Shown piece by piece: positions 47,279-57,286 of a DNA stretch of 64,000 nt (within the stretch, counting starts at the first letter, position 1; each line of letters begins with the position of its first letter). The position numbers and the translations under genes are program-made. The DNA is from Bifidobacterium asteroides (GTDB lineage Bacteria; Actinomycetota; Actinomycetes; Actinomycetales; Bifidobacteriaceae), in assembly GCF_003202755.1 (NCBI RefSeq), contig NZ_QGLK01000005.1, positions 186,001 through 250,000 on the forward strand, given 5' to 3'. The notes beneath the pieces are model-generated. The model did not search any database, was not told the origin of the DNA, and was given only the letters and a program-made list of their open reading frames with translations.

Positions 47279-48354
47279 TGGCGCTCCTCCTCCCCCTCGT
47301 GGGCAAGCCTAGCCAGGTAGGAGGCCATCTCTTGGCTGCTGATGACCCTGGTAGACGACATATCATCGGCTCCCCGATCGCCGCTGACGGTACGGCTGTC
47401 GCCATCCTCCTGTTGGTCAGCGACCAGGTTCCGATTGTGCGGATCAATCACCACGGGCGGCCTGGGCGGGGGTCCTGGATCCCCCTGCCGCGCCTGTCCG
47501 CGGGCGTGACGCAGGCGCCGGCCTGAAGCCGAGCTATGCCGATTCCCCAGACCAGGCAGAATGGCGCTGCCCAGGGCCTGGACCACACTGACCTCGGGAG
47601 TCTCTTCAGCCTCTTGTTCAGGTTCGGTCTGCTTGCGGCGCTTGACCGGATCCATGGCAAAGACTGTTGCCGAAAGAACGGCCAGCAGGGCCAGAAGCCC
47701 GCCGGCAAAGTAGAAAGGCATGGCGAAGTTGGGCAGCTTGTCCCGCTGCCAGAGCATTTCCAGTCCAAGGGAACGGGAACCCTGGGGAACTGTCACCAGC
47801 AGAACTGCCTGCGGATCGTCGGTCTTCAGGGACATGGACACGTCGTTGTCGGAGCAGGTGACCTGTTTCCACATGTCCGAATCCTGAAAGGCCACGCCTT
47901 GTTCGCTTTTGACAGCCTTGCCGGGACTGGTGTCCCTGCTGACGGACAGGGTCTGCCAATCATCCAGGCCGCGCACACGGGCCACATCATGTCCAGCCGT
48001 CCAGCCAGCGGCATCCTTGGCCGTAGTCAGGGCCATACAGACGGTAGGCTTCTGTGACTTGGACGCTACGGACCCAGAGGTTCCAGTCGGCGCCGCATCC
48101 ACTCGCATGGTCACTTTGCTGTCCACCAGGGGAAGCACGCCTGGATCGGTCACCACATAGGCTGCCTTCGTGCGCGCATGCGCATCCACATGAGCCGAGG
48201 GCTTCCAGACCGTGGCGTTGAGAATACCCAGCACAATGGCCGTTACAGCCAGCAGTCCGAAGATAGGGGTGACGATGCCGCGCATGATCATGCTGTGACG
48301 CGAGGGCTTGTCAGGCCGTGTCATCTCGTCTTTTTCTTCGGGTACTTGCTCCAT
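47275..48354 (-). CDS. Two-span membrane protein of unknown function
   Basis: 359 residues. A first membrane segment at about 24-45 (IVTPIFGLLAVTAIVLGILNAT) is followed by an extracellular domain of about 165 residues, a second segment near 214-236 and a cytoplasmic tail with Arg/Pro-rich stretches. The pattern suggests an envelope protein with an outside domain between the spans. No family is recognised. Start ATG 48354 lacks a clear ribosome site; ATG 48324 is an alternative. First gene of a pair with the lipoprotein and divergent from the FKBP lipoprotein (82-base gap). Confidence 0.7.
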   Translation of the reverse strand: MEQVPEEKDEMTRPDKPSRHSMIMRGIVTPIFGLLAVTAIVLGILNATVWKPSAHVDAHARTKAAYVVTDPGVLPLVDSKVTMRVDAAPTGTSGSVASKSQKPTVCMALTTAKDAAGWTAGHDVARVRGLDDWQTLSVSRDTSPGKAVKSEQGVAFQDSDMWKQVTCSDNDVSMSLKTDDPQAVLLVTVPQGSRSLGLEMLWQRDKLPNFAMPFYFAGGLLALLAVLSATVFAMDPVKRRKQTEPEQEAEETPEVSVVQALGSAILPGLGNRHSSASGRRLRHARGQARQGDPGPPPRPPVVIDPHNRNLVADQQEDGDSRTVSGDRGADDMSSTRVISSQEMASYLARLAHEGEEERQ

Positions 48355-48436
48355 ATTATCGACATTCTACCGTCGGCACCCTATGAGATGGTTTCCGCCA
48401 CCGGGAAATCACCCATAAGCCCTAAACTGGTCTTTT

Positions 48437-49375
48437 ATGACCATCATCGCAAGAAAATCAGGCAGCAGGCGTCTGCTGGGCGCCATGACCGCTTTGGCTC
48501 TATGTCTTGGACTGTCAGCCTGCAGTGGGAAATCTGACGGGGGCGGACACTCAGGCGACACCATGCAGGGCGTATCAGCCAGCGGCAAACTTGGCAGCAA
48601 GCCCGACATCAGCTTCAAGACCCCCTTCAAGGTCGAGAACCAGACCCATCAGGTCATCCAGGAGGGCAACGGCGAGGTCATCCGCGACGGGGATCGTGTA
48701 TGCACAAGGAGCCTGGCCCTGGATGCCAAGACCGGCAAGGTGCTCAATTCCACCTGGGACAAGAGCAGTCCGGAGTGCTCCATCGTCATCAGCAAGAAAT
48801 CCATCCCGGCATACTATGACACCTTCAAGGGCCTCAAGGTCAACTCCACCGTGGCCGTAGGCATCGATGAGTCAAGCTCAGGCAGCGGCGGTCAGGCGGC
48901 TGACTCCTATATCATGGCTCTAACCTTCGTCTCCCGCTCCAAGAACCTGACCCGCGCCCAGGGTCAGAAGGTGACCGACCTGCCCAGCGACCTGCCCAAG
49001 ATCAGCCTGGACGACAAGGGCAAGCCCTCCCTAGATCTCAACGGATACAAACCAAAGGGAGGATTGGTCGTCCAGCCCCTGATCAAGGGCAAGGGGGCCA
49101 AGGTCGGTCAACATCAGAGCGTCAGCGCTAACTACACCGGTTGGCTGGCCTCCGACGGCAAGCAGTTCGACTCCTCCTGGGACCGGGGACAGGCCAGCGA
49201 CTTCAGCCTGGACCAGGTGGTCAAAGGCTGGCAGCAGGGTCTGGCGGGCCAGACGGTAGGCTCTCAGGTTCTTCTGGTCATTCCGCCCGACCTGGGCTAT
49301 GGCAGCCAGCAACAGCAGAAGATCCCGGCCAATTCGACCCTGATCTTCGTGGTCGACATCCTGGCCGCCTACTGA
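48437..49375 (+). CDS. FKBP-type peptidyl-prolyl isomerase lipoprotein
   Basis: 312 residues. Signal peptide with lipobox LSAC (Cys near residue 29). The C-terminal FKBP domain has the sequence VSANYTGWLASDGKQFDSSW, then VVKGWQQGLAGQTVGSQVLLVIPPDLGYG and a closing FVVDILAAY, the full set of isomerase residues. The 190 residues before it form an unassigned region with its own repeat of an FKBP-like layout (about 60-165), so a tandem domain is possible. It should help fold exported proteins on the outer face of the membrane. Confidence 0.9.
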   Translation: MTIIARKSGSRRLLGAMTALALCLGLSACSGKSDGGGHSGDTMQGVSASGKLGSKPDISFKTPFKVENQTHQVIQEGNGEVIRDGDRVCTRSLALDAKTGKVLNSTWDKSSPECSIVISKKSIPAYYDTFKGLKVNSTVAVGIDESSSGSGGQAADSYIMALTFVSRSKNLTRAQGQKVTDLPSDLPKISLDDKGKPSLDLNGYKPKGGLVVQPLIKGKGAKVGQHQSVSANYTGWLASDGKQFDSSWDRGQASDFSLDQVVKGWQQGLAGQTVGSQVLLVIPPDLGYGSQQQQKIPANSTLIFVVDILAAY

Positions 49376-49404
49376 TCCGGCAATCCCACAACCCATACAG
49401 ACAG

Positions 49405-49446
49405 GGGCCCGCACCCATCCGAATGCGACTGGATGGGTGCGGGCCC
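49405..49446. terminator. Bidirectional terminator hairpin
   Basis: Perfect 16-base inverted repeat GGGCCCGCACCCATCC / GGATGGGTGCGGGCCC with a 10-base loop, between the convergent FKBP gene and the substrate-binding protein gene. No T-run on either side, but the stem is very stable and the position fits termination in both directions. Confidence 0.75.
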
Positions 49447-49468
49447 TGCCATAAGCCAGACGGCCAGG

Positions 49469-50380
49469 TCAGTCCTTGCCGCCCTCGACCACAATCTCGT
49501 CGGGGTTGGCTGCGCTGCCGTAGACCGGCTCCAGGGTCTTGCGATAGTCCTCATGGAAGAACCGCTCCTGGCCAAGCTTGACAAGCTCTTTGTTGATGTA
49601 GTCCAGCAAAGGCTTGTTTCCCTTCCGCACAGCCGGGGCGATGACAGCCTCATCCCCAAGCTTGGTGATACCCACCGAGAAGCCCTTGTTGGCCTTGGCC
49701 CAGGCCAGCACCTCGGTGTTGTCCGTGCTCATGGCATCGCCACGGTGGTCCAGCAGGGCGTTGTAGGCATCGGCGTACTGGTCGTACTTCTGCAGCTTGA
49801 CTTCCGGGTAGTGCTGCTCGAAGTAGGGCTCAGCCGTGGTCCCCTTGGCGATGATCAGAGTCTTGCCGTTCAACTCCTTGACATCTTTGATCGGCGCCGA
49901 ATCCGGGGAGACCACGCCCAGGAAGACCTTCATATAAGGCTTGGCGAAGTCCACCTTGCGAGCGCGATCATCGGTGACGGTGAAGTTGGCGAGGACCACG
50001 TCCACCTTGTTGCTGGACAGCACATCCACACGGGCAGCCGGGTCCACTGAGGTGTATTCGGGCTTGACGCCCAGATCCTTGGCCAGGCGCTCGGCCAAGA
50101 CCACATCGTAACCCTGGTTCTTGCCGTCCTTGTCCACGTAGCCGAAGGGGGCCTTATCGGTGAAGACCGCCACCTTGAGCTTTCCGGACTTGGTGATCTG
50201 CTCCGGGGTGCGTGCAGACCCGGATGCTGCCGAAGAGCCGGAGCTGCTTGCCGAGCCGCTTCCAGCGTCACTGGGGGTGGCCGCCGAAGGGCCGCAGGCC
50301 GCCATGGAAGCCATCATCGCGATCGTCGCCCCCGTGGCCAGCGTCGCCCGTATTAATCGGTTCACTACCCTTGCGGTCAT
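49469..50380 (-). CDS. Polar amino acid ABC transporter, substrate-binding lipoprotein
   Basis: 303 residues from ATG 50380 (GAGGG upstream). Signal peptide with lipobox MAAC, then a Ser/Ala-rich linker, then the family-3 binding fold: KLKVAVFTDKAPFGYVDKDG, GYDVVLAERLAKDLG and DVVLANFTVTDDRARKVDF. It resembles the GluB/HisJ glutamate-type proteins. It lies last in the operon after a gap with two hairpins, which may stabilise or adjust its message. Amino acid specificity is not decided by sequence. Confidence 0.9.
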   Translation of the reverse strand: MTARVVNRLIRATLATGATIAMMASMAACGPSAATPSDAGSGSASSSGSSAASGSARTPEQITKSGKLKVAVFTDKAPFGYVDKDGKNQGYDVVLAERLAKDLGVKPEYTSVDPAARVDVLSSNKVDVVLANFTVTDDRARKVDFAKPYMKVFLGVVSPDSAPIKDVKELNGKTLIIAKGTTAEPYFEQHYPEVKLQKYDQYADAYNALLDHRGDAMSTDNTEVLAWAKANKGFSVGITKLGDEAVIAPAVRKGNKPLLDYINKELVKLGQERFFHEDYRKTLEPVYGSAANPDEIVVEGGKD

Positions 50381-50411
50381 GATCCCTCTTTTCCTCTTAT
50401 CTTTCCTATGA

Positions 50412-50447
50412 CCGCCCCTGGAGGCGGTTCCGGCGAATACCGCCGGA
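50412..50447 (-). repeat. Tandem hairpins before the binding-protein gene
   Basis: Two adjacent hairpins in the 83-base gap: CCGCC/GGCGG (50412-50427) and TCCGGCG/CGCCGGA with a 5-base loop (50429-50447). They could protect or process the downstream part of the transcript. Confidence 0.55.
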
Positions 50448-50463
50448 CGAATATGCGAAGTCC

Positions 50464-51345
50464 TCATCGGGACTCCTGATCCTGATCCTGGTCCTGGTCC
50501 CGCCTGCGCTCATAGGTGAAGGTGGACAGGAAGCGTTGCGCCCGGTCGGTTGCCGGGTGAGTGAAGAAGGCTTCCGGATCGTCGGACTGCTCAACCAGTG
50601 AGCCTCCATCCAAAAGGACAATGTGGTCGGCGATGCCCCTGGCGAAGGCCATCTCGTGGGTGACGATCATCATGGTCAGTCCTTGGTCGGCCAGCTCCAG
50701 AATGACCTGAAGGACCTCGCGGACCATTTCAGGGTCCAGAGCCGCTGTCACCTCGTCGAATAGCATGATTTCGGGATGGAGAATGAGCGCCCGGCAGATG
50801 GCCACCCTTTGCCGCTGGCCGCCCGAGAGCTGGCTGGGCCAGGCATCCCGGCGGTCGGCCAGACCTACCCGGTCCAGCAGCTCCAGAGCCTCCTGACGTG
50901 CCTGGTCCCGCTTGCGCTTCTGAACCAGGACGGGTGCCAAGGTCACGTTATCCAGCACAGTCCTGTTGGGGAAGAGGTCGTAGCTCTGGAAGACCATGCC
51001 GATCCTGGTGCGTAGGTCGGAGCTGCGGTTGCCCGACATAAGGCCGCCAGGACCTCCGCTGTGCTTGCCCAGGGGATGCCCGGTCTCCACCACTTGACCA
51101 TCCAGAAGGATGCGGCCGCCCTGTATGGGCTCCAGTCCGGCTATGGTCCTCAACAGGGTAGACTTGCCAGAGCCCGAGGGGCCCAGGACCACAAAGACCT
51201 TGCCCTTGGGCACCTGGAAGGAGATGTCATTGAGCACAGGGCTCTGAGCCTGTGGATACTGCTTGACCAGATGCTCGACGGTCAGCACCGCCCGTTCCTC
51301 CTGATCATCCTGTGGCTGGTTCGCCGTCGTTTGCCCCTCAGTCAT
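50464..51345 (-). CDS. Amino acid ABC transporter, ATP-binding protein
   Basis: 293 residues. Walker A GPSGSGKSTLL, Q-loop MVFQSYDLFPN, signature LSGGQRQRVAIC and Walker B IMLFDEVTAALDP, with the switch histidine in IVTHEM: a complete ABC ATPase of the GlnQ type. A roughly 25-residue insertion (HPLGKHSGGPGGLMSGNRSS) lies after Walker A. It ends with DQDQDQDQESR, encoded by four GAYCAG hexamers (50476-50499). Its start overlaps the permease stop by 8 bases. Confidence 0.95.
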   Translation of the reverse strand: MTEGQTTANQPQDDQEERAVLTVEHLVKQYPQAQSPVLNDISFQVPKGKVFVVLGPSGSGKSTLLRTIAGLEPIQGGRILLDGQVVETGHPLGKHSGGPGGLMSGNRSSDLRTRIGMVFQSYDLFPNRTVLDNVTLAPVLVQKRKRDQARQEALELLDRVGLADRRDAWPSQLSGGQRQRVAICRALILHPEIMLFDEVTAALDPEMVREVLQVILELADQGLTMMIVTHEMAFARGIADHIVLLDGGSLVEQSDDPEAFFTHPATDRAQRFLSTFTYERRRDQDQDQDQESR

Positions 51346-52012
51346 GAGCCCACCTCTTTTCCAGATGCCGGGCCACCAGGGACAGGGGCCAGCAGATGAA
51401 GAAATACATAAAAAAGATCACCCCGTAGATCCACAGAGTCGCCTGAGGATAGGCGAAACGGTTGGCGTCGATGATCTGCTGACCGACCTTGATGACCTCG
51501 ATGACGCCCAGCAGGGCGGCCAAGGAGGTGGTCTTGACGATCCTGGTAGCCAGGTTGACGCTGGCAGGCAGCAGTCGGCGCAGGGCCTGTGGAAGTATGA
51601 TTCTGGAGAAGGTCTGCCAGGACCCCAGTCCCAGGACATAGGCCGACTCTACCTGGGTGCGAGGTATGGACTCCAAAGCGCCGCGGACCAGGTCGCCCAG
51701 CTCGGCCCCGCCCCAAAGCACAAAGACCAGCAGGCAGGCGCCCGTGGCATCCAGATTCAGGTTCCATGCCCTGGACAGCCCATAGAAGGCGATGAAGAGC
51801 AGGGCCAGCTGTGGCATGATGCGGATGAAGTCCAGGTAGATCCTCATCAGGAAGCGAATCAGGGGGTTGCGCAGGGTCATCAGCCATCCGACCACCAACC
51901 CCAAGGGCAGAGAGAGCAGGACCGAGACGCCGGCTATCCAGACAGTCACCCAGAGCCCCTGGAAGAGCCTGGGCATGACCCCTGGCAGGAAGAGCACCTC
52001 AACGCCGTGCAT
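51338..52012 (-). CDS. Amino acid ABC transporter, permease (second)
   Basis: 224 residues from ATG 52012 (GGAGG 7 bases upstream). HisM-type inner-membrane permease with five hydrophobic segments and the EAA-like loop ELGDLVRGALESIPRTQVESA-type sequence for ATPase contact. The frame extends to 52030, inside the previous gene. It overlaps its upstream permease by 14 bases and its downstream ATPase by 8. Confidence 0.93.
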   Translation of the reverse strand: MHGVEVLFLPGVMPRLFQGLWVTVWIAGVSVLLSLPLGLVVGWLMTLRNPLIRFLMRIYLDFIRIMPQLALLFIAFYGLSRAWNLNLDATGACLLVFVLWGGAELGDLVRGALESIPRTQVESAYVLGLGSWQTFSRIILPQALRRLLPASVNLATRIVKTTSLAALLGVIEVIKVGQQIIDANRFAYPQATLWIYGVIFFMYFFICWPLSLVARHLEKRWAHD

Positions 52013-52652
52013 AGTCGAACCTCCGCTCAAGAACGGTTCCGATGACCGAGATGGGCAGCAAGATGACCAGATAGGTGACGATGAGCAGAGTCAGCGACTC
52101 GTAGGTGTCATAGGACGTTCCCATCAGATCCTTGGTGACATACATGACGTCGGCCAGAGCGATGGCCGAGACCACAGATGACTCCTTAATCAGGAAGATG
52201 ATGTTGGCCACCACACCCGGTATGGCGCTGCTCAGGGCCTGGGGCAGCACAATCCTAGTCAGGCTCTGGCCAGGCGTGAATCCCAGAACGCGGGCTGACT
52301 CGGTCTGCACCCGAGGCACCGCCTCCAGTCCACCACGCATGGCCTCGGCCATGTAGGAGCCGCCCAAGAAGGCCAACCCGACGATGGCGCAGGTCTGGGC
52401 GCTCCAATTGACCCCAAGCTTGGGCAGCCCGAAATACAGAAAGTAGAGCTGAACCAGGAGCGGGGTGTTTCTTGACAGCTCGATGTATATCCTGGCCACC
52501 TGCGAGAGCAGAGGGATCCTGAAGACCTCCAGCCCGGCGCAGACCAGCCCGATCAGCATGGAAAACACCACGCCGAAGACGGAGATGAAGACCGTTACAT
52601 AGGCTGCATTGACGAAGAAGTGCAGATTCTGCGCCATGAAAGTCCAATTCAT
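51999..52652 (-). CDS. Amino acid ABC transporter, permease (first)
   Basis: 217 residues. First gene of the four-gene operon; HisM-type permease with ELSRNTPLLVQLYFLYFG and the coupling loop GGSYMAEAMRGGLEAVPRVQ, which docks the ATPase. The two permeases form the heterodimeric channel. Together with the ATPase and lipoprotein they resemble gluABCD, though with gene order permease-permease-ATPase-binding protein. Confidence 0.93.
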   Translation of the reverse strand: MNWTFMAQNLHFFVNAAYVTVFISVFGVVFSMLIGLVCAGLEVFRIPLLSQVARIYIELSRNTPLLVQLYFLYFGLPKLGVNWSAQTCAIVGLAFLGGSYMAEAMRGGLEAVPRVQTESARVLGFTPGQSLTRIVLPQALSSAIPGVVANIIFLIKESSVVSAIALADVMYVTKDLMGTSYDTYESLTLLIVTYLVILLPISVIGTVLERRFDYARR

Positions 52653-53126
52653 GCCCTCACCCCCCTAGTTGCTTGAGTCCTGTTCATCTTCTCCTCTTCA
52701 CTGCTTTTCGCCCGCTTCACGCCACCTGCGGCATATAGTGCACAATCCTAGAGAGCGTGAACCGCTTTCCTCTGCTTTTCGATATACGAATACCGGATAC
52801 CGCGTTATCATCAGCTCTCACAGGAACCTGGACGACGATTCGCAATCATCCTGCAACCGAGTGGCACTGATGAGAGGGCCACCAGATGACAAAGGCCGAC
52901 GACACCTGCAGATCGTGCATCCTGCAACTGGCAGGTACACTGCACAAACCACAGATGATCTCTCCGTCATTGCAATACCTATCAACCAAGCAGTGCCGAA
53001 TCAAACGTGGCCGACCCATTGAGCAATTGCAGAACAATAATCAGTCAATTACCTGCCTACCAAGCATCTACTAACCAAGTAGGCGCACACTGTGTTTTTC
53101 ATCAACCCTGCTACTCACCAAGCTAT
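52653..53126. other. Intergenic region without a recognised gene
   Basis: About 470 bases upstream of the amino acid transporter operon and downstream of the nrdH terminator. It should hold the operon promoter, but no confident -35/-10 pair was found. Short open frames are present on both strands but lack ribosome sites and family similarity. Confidence 0.5.
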
Positions 53127-53162
53127 GAAAAAAGCCCGGTCCACATATTCGTGAACCGGGCT
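53127..53162 (-). terminator. Rho-independent terminator after nrdH
   Basis: On the minus strand AGCCCGGT pairs with ACCGGGCT (53155-53162 with 53133-53140) around a 14-base region that pairs further (AC/GT), and TTTTTT follows (53128-53133). It is 13 bases after the nrdH stop, so nrdH is transcribed alone. Confidence 0.88.
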
Positions 53163-53175
53163 CCGAGTACTTTGA

Positions 53176-53418
53176 TCAGGCAAAGACCTTGGTGCTCTGT
53201 GCTACCTTCCTGATCAGATCGGGGCGATACCCGCTCCACGTCTCCTGGTCAGTGACTACAATGGGGGTCTGCTTGAATCCCTGGGCGATGAACTGGTCGA
53301 TCAAGGTCTGATCCTCGGTCAAATCCACCTGCTCGAACTCCAGCCCCTGCTTGGTCAGCTGACGCTTGGTGGCATCACACTGGGGACAGTGCGCCTTGGT
53401 GTAGACCGTGATGGACAT
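53176..53418 (-). CDS. nrdH: Glutaredoxin-like protein NrdH
   Basis: 80 residues, thioredoxin-like fold with redox motif C11-P-Q-C14, then the ligand-side QTPIVVTDQETWSGYRPDLI. NrdH reduces class Ib ribonucleotide reductase. Here it is monocistronic: no nrdI, nrdE or nrdF follows, and a terminator closes it. CPQC differs from the commoner CVQC and CMQC. Confidence 0.9.
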   Translation of the reverse strand: MSITVYTKAHCPQCDATKRQLTKQGLEFEQVDLTEDQTLIDQFIAQGFKQTPIVVTDQETWSGYRPDLIRKVAQSTKVFA

Positions 53419-53449
53419 GATCGCCTCTCCCTTACATGTAGCCGTGATG

Positions 53450-53478
53450 TTCCAAGCTCTATAGCCCTCTACTTGGAA
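53450..53478. repeat. Inverted repeat upstream of nrdH
   Basis: TTCCAAG (53450-53456) and CTTGGAA (53472-53478) with a 15-base spacer, about 30-60 bases before the nrdH start. A protein site or leader hairpin is possible. Confidence 0.4.
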
Positions 53479-53644
53479 CCTGATGATTGCACTCTACACA
53501 CTCCTTGGCGCGAGCACAATACCACCTGTAGTGGCGTGTCAGGCCATCAACCCCAATATCTAGTAGCCTTTCAAGTCTTGTGGATCTAAGAGAGAATATA
53601 TGTGAGCTATCTTACACACATGTCATTTAAGACCGAAAACTGCC

Positions 53645-54448
53645 TTAGAAGAGGGTCAGTTCGTCGCTATCGGCGCCTTTCATGGCCTCGTAGTCCAGGA
53701 TCAGGCACTCGAATCCCCTGTCCTCAGCAAGAACTCTGGCTTGTGGGGTGATGGTCTGGGCCGCGAAGATCCCGCGGACAGGAGCCAGCAGGGGGTCGCG
53801 GTTGAGCAGGCGACAATAGCGGGTCAGCTGTTCCACCCCGTCGATACCCCCATGCCGCTTGATCTCGATGGCCACATGCCGTCCCTGGCCGTCCACGGCC
53901 ATGATGTCCACCGGACCGATGGGCGTGGGATACTCCCTGCGCACCAGAGTTGCCCCCGGGCCGATGCGGTCGATCTGTTCGGCCAGATAGCGCTGCAGAT
54001 GCGCTTCCACACCGTCCTTGACCAATCCCGGATCCACCCCCAGGTCGTAACTGTCGTCAGCATAGACCTGGTAGAGCCTGATGGTGAGCACATCGCTGGA
54101 TTTGACGGCCGAAACACGCAGAACCTTACGGACGGGCCGAGTCTGGTCCTGATCCTGCTCCTGGGCGATCAGCGCATCGGGCGCGGCAGCTTCAGCTACC
54201 TCATCCGGCCCGGTTCCAGCCACGGAATCAGCCTTGACGCCCGCGCCGTCCTGGTTCGCATCCTCGGGCTCGATCTCCCTGATGGTGCAGGGAGCGCACA
54301 TCCAGTTCAGAGGCTTGTATGAGCCAAGTTCCGAAAAGATCAGACAGCTCATGTCGGCCTTGATCAGCAGGACGCGCCTGGCCGGCGGCAGGCTGGCATT
54401 GAGACGCCCGGAGTATTCGGCGGAGCAGTCGGCAACAATGATTCGCAC
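53645..54448 (-). CDS. nucS: Endonuclease NucS (EndoMS), non-canonical mismatch repair
   Basis: 267 residues. It cuts DNA at mismatches in actinobacteria that lack MutS/MutL. Opening VRIIVADCSAEYSGRL and RRVLLIKADMSC, then YKPLNWM match NucS of mycobacteria. The C-terminal nuclease has the D-E-K set in GPVDIMAVDGQG and VAIEIKRHGG. The last residues DELTLF fit a PCNA/beta-clamp-binding tail. The linker between the domains is about 40 residues longer than in M. tuberculosis and includes EQDQDQT. Start chosen at GTG 54448 because it aligns with the family; TTG 54457 opens the frame. Confidence 0.94.
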   Translation of the reverse strand: MRIIVADCSAEYSGRLNASLPPARRVLLIKADMSCLIFSELGSYKPLNWMCAPCTIREIEPEDANQDGAGVKADSVAGTGPDEVAEAAAPDALIAQEQDQDQTRPVRKVLRVSAVKSSDVLTIRLYQVYADDSYDLGVDPGLVKDGVEAHLQRYLAEQIDRIGPGATLVRREYPTPIGPVDIMAVDGQGRHVAIEIKRHGGIDGVEQLTRYCRLLNRDPLLAPVRGIFAAQTITPQARVLAEDRGFECLILDYEAMKGADSDELTLF

Positions 54449-54485
54449 AGGTGCCAATATATCAGTCGCTGTTCCGTGGCAAAGA

Positions 54486-54522
54486 AGAAAAAGCCCGGCC
54501 GATGCAAGTGCACCAGCCGGGC
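54486..54522 (-). terminator. Terminator of the ATP synthase operon
   Basis: On the minus strand GCCCGGC pairs with GCCGGGC (54516-54522 with 54493-54499), loop of 16 bases, followed by TTTTTC. It is 15 bases after the atpC stop and 40 bases before the nucS start. Confidence 0.85.
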
Positions 54523-54537
54523 GGAAGAGGAAGGAGG

Positions 54538-54834
54538 TCAGGACTGCTGTCCCTGATCAACGTCCTCCAGGTAGTGGTCCACGGCCACAGTCAGCTTGTT
54601 GCTGTCGAAGGAGGCGAATCCGCTGTCCACATGGAAGGACTGACGTCCGCCATCGGTGGCCTGAACCCGGATATTGCCCTCCTGCAGCAGGGCCAGCACC
54701 GGCTCGTGGTCGGGCATGATGCCCATGGACCCCTGGGTGCCAGGCACGGTGACCGACCGTGCCTGGCCCGACCAGATGGGCCTGTCCGCCGAGACGATGT
54801 TGACCTGCATGGAAGCCTTGCCCGTGTCTGCCAT
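54538..54834 (-). CDS. atpC: ATP synthase F1 epsilon subunit
   Basis: 98 residues from ATG 54834, two bases after the atpD stop. Only the N-terminal beta-sandwich is present (MQVNIVSADRPIWSGQAR, with GSMGIMPDHEPVLALL); the C-terminal two-helix domain of long epsilon subunits is missing. Short epsilon forms are usual in actinobacteria. Last gene of the atp operon. Confidence 0.94.
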   Translation of the reverse strand: MADTGKASMQVNIVSADRPIWSGQARSVTVPGTQGSMGIMPDHEPVLALLQEGNIRVQATDGGRQSFHVDSGFASFDSNKLTVAVDHYLEDVDQGQQS

Positions 54835-54836
54835 GA

Positions 54837-57283
<2,447 letters not shown>

Positions 57284-57286
57284 GGT

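Noticed and set aside
52669-53074. Small open frames upstream of the amino acid transporter
   Set aside because: Lack start signals and recognised products; composition resembles intergenic DNA.
53541-53570. NrdR-like box (AATATCTAGT) upstream of nrdH
   Set aside because: Only about 11 of 16 consensus positions match and no second box was found at the expected 31-32-base spacing.
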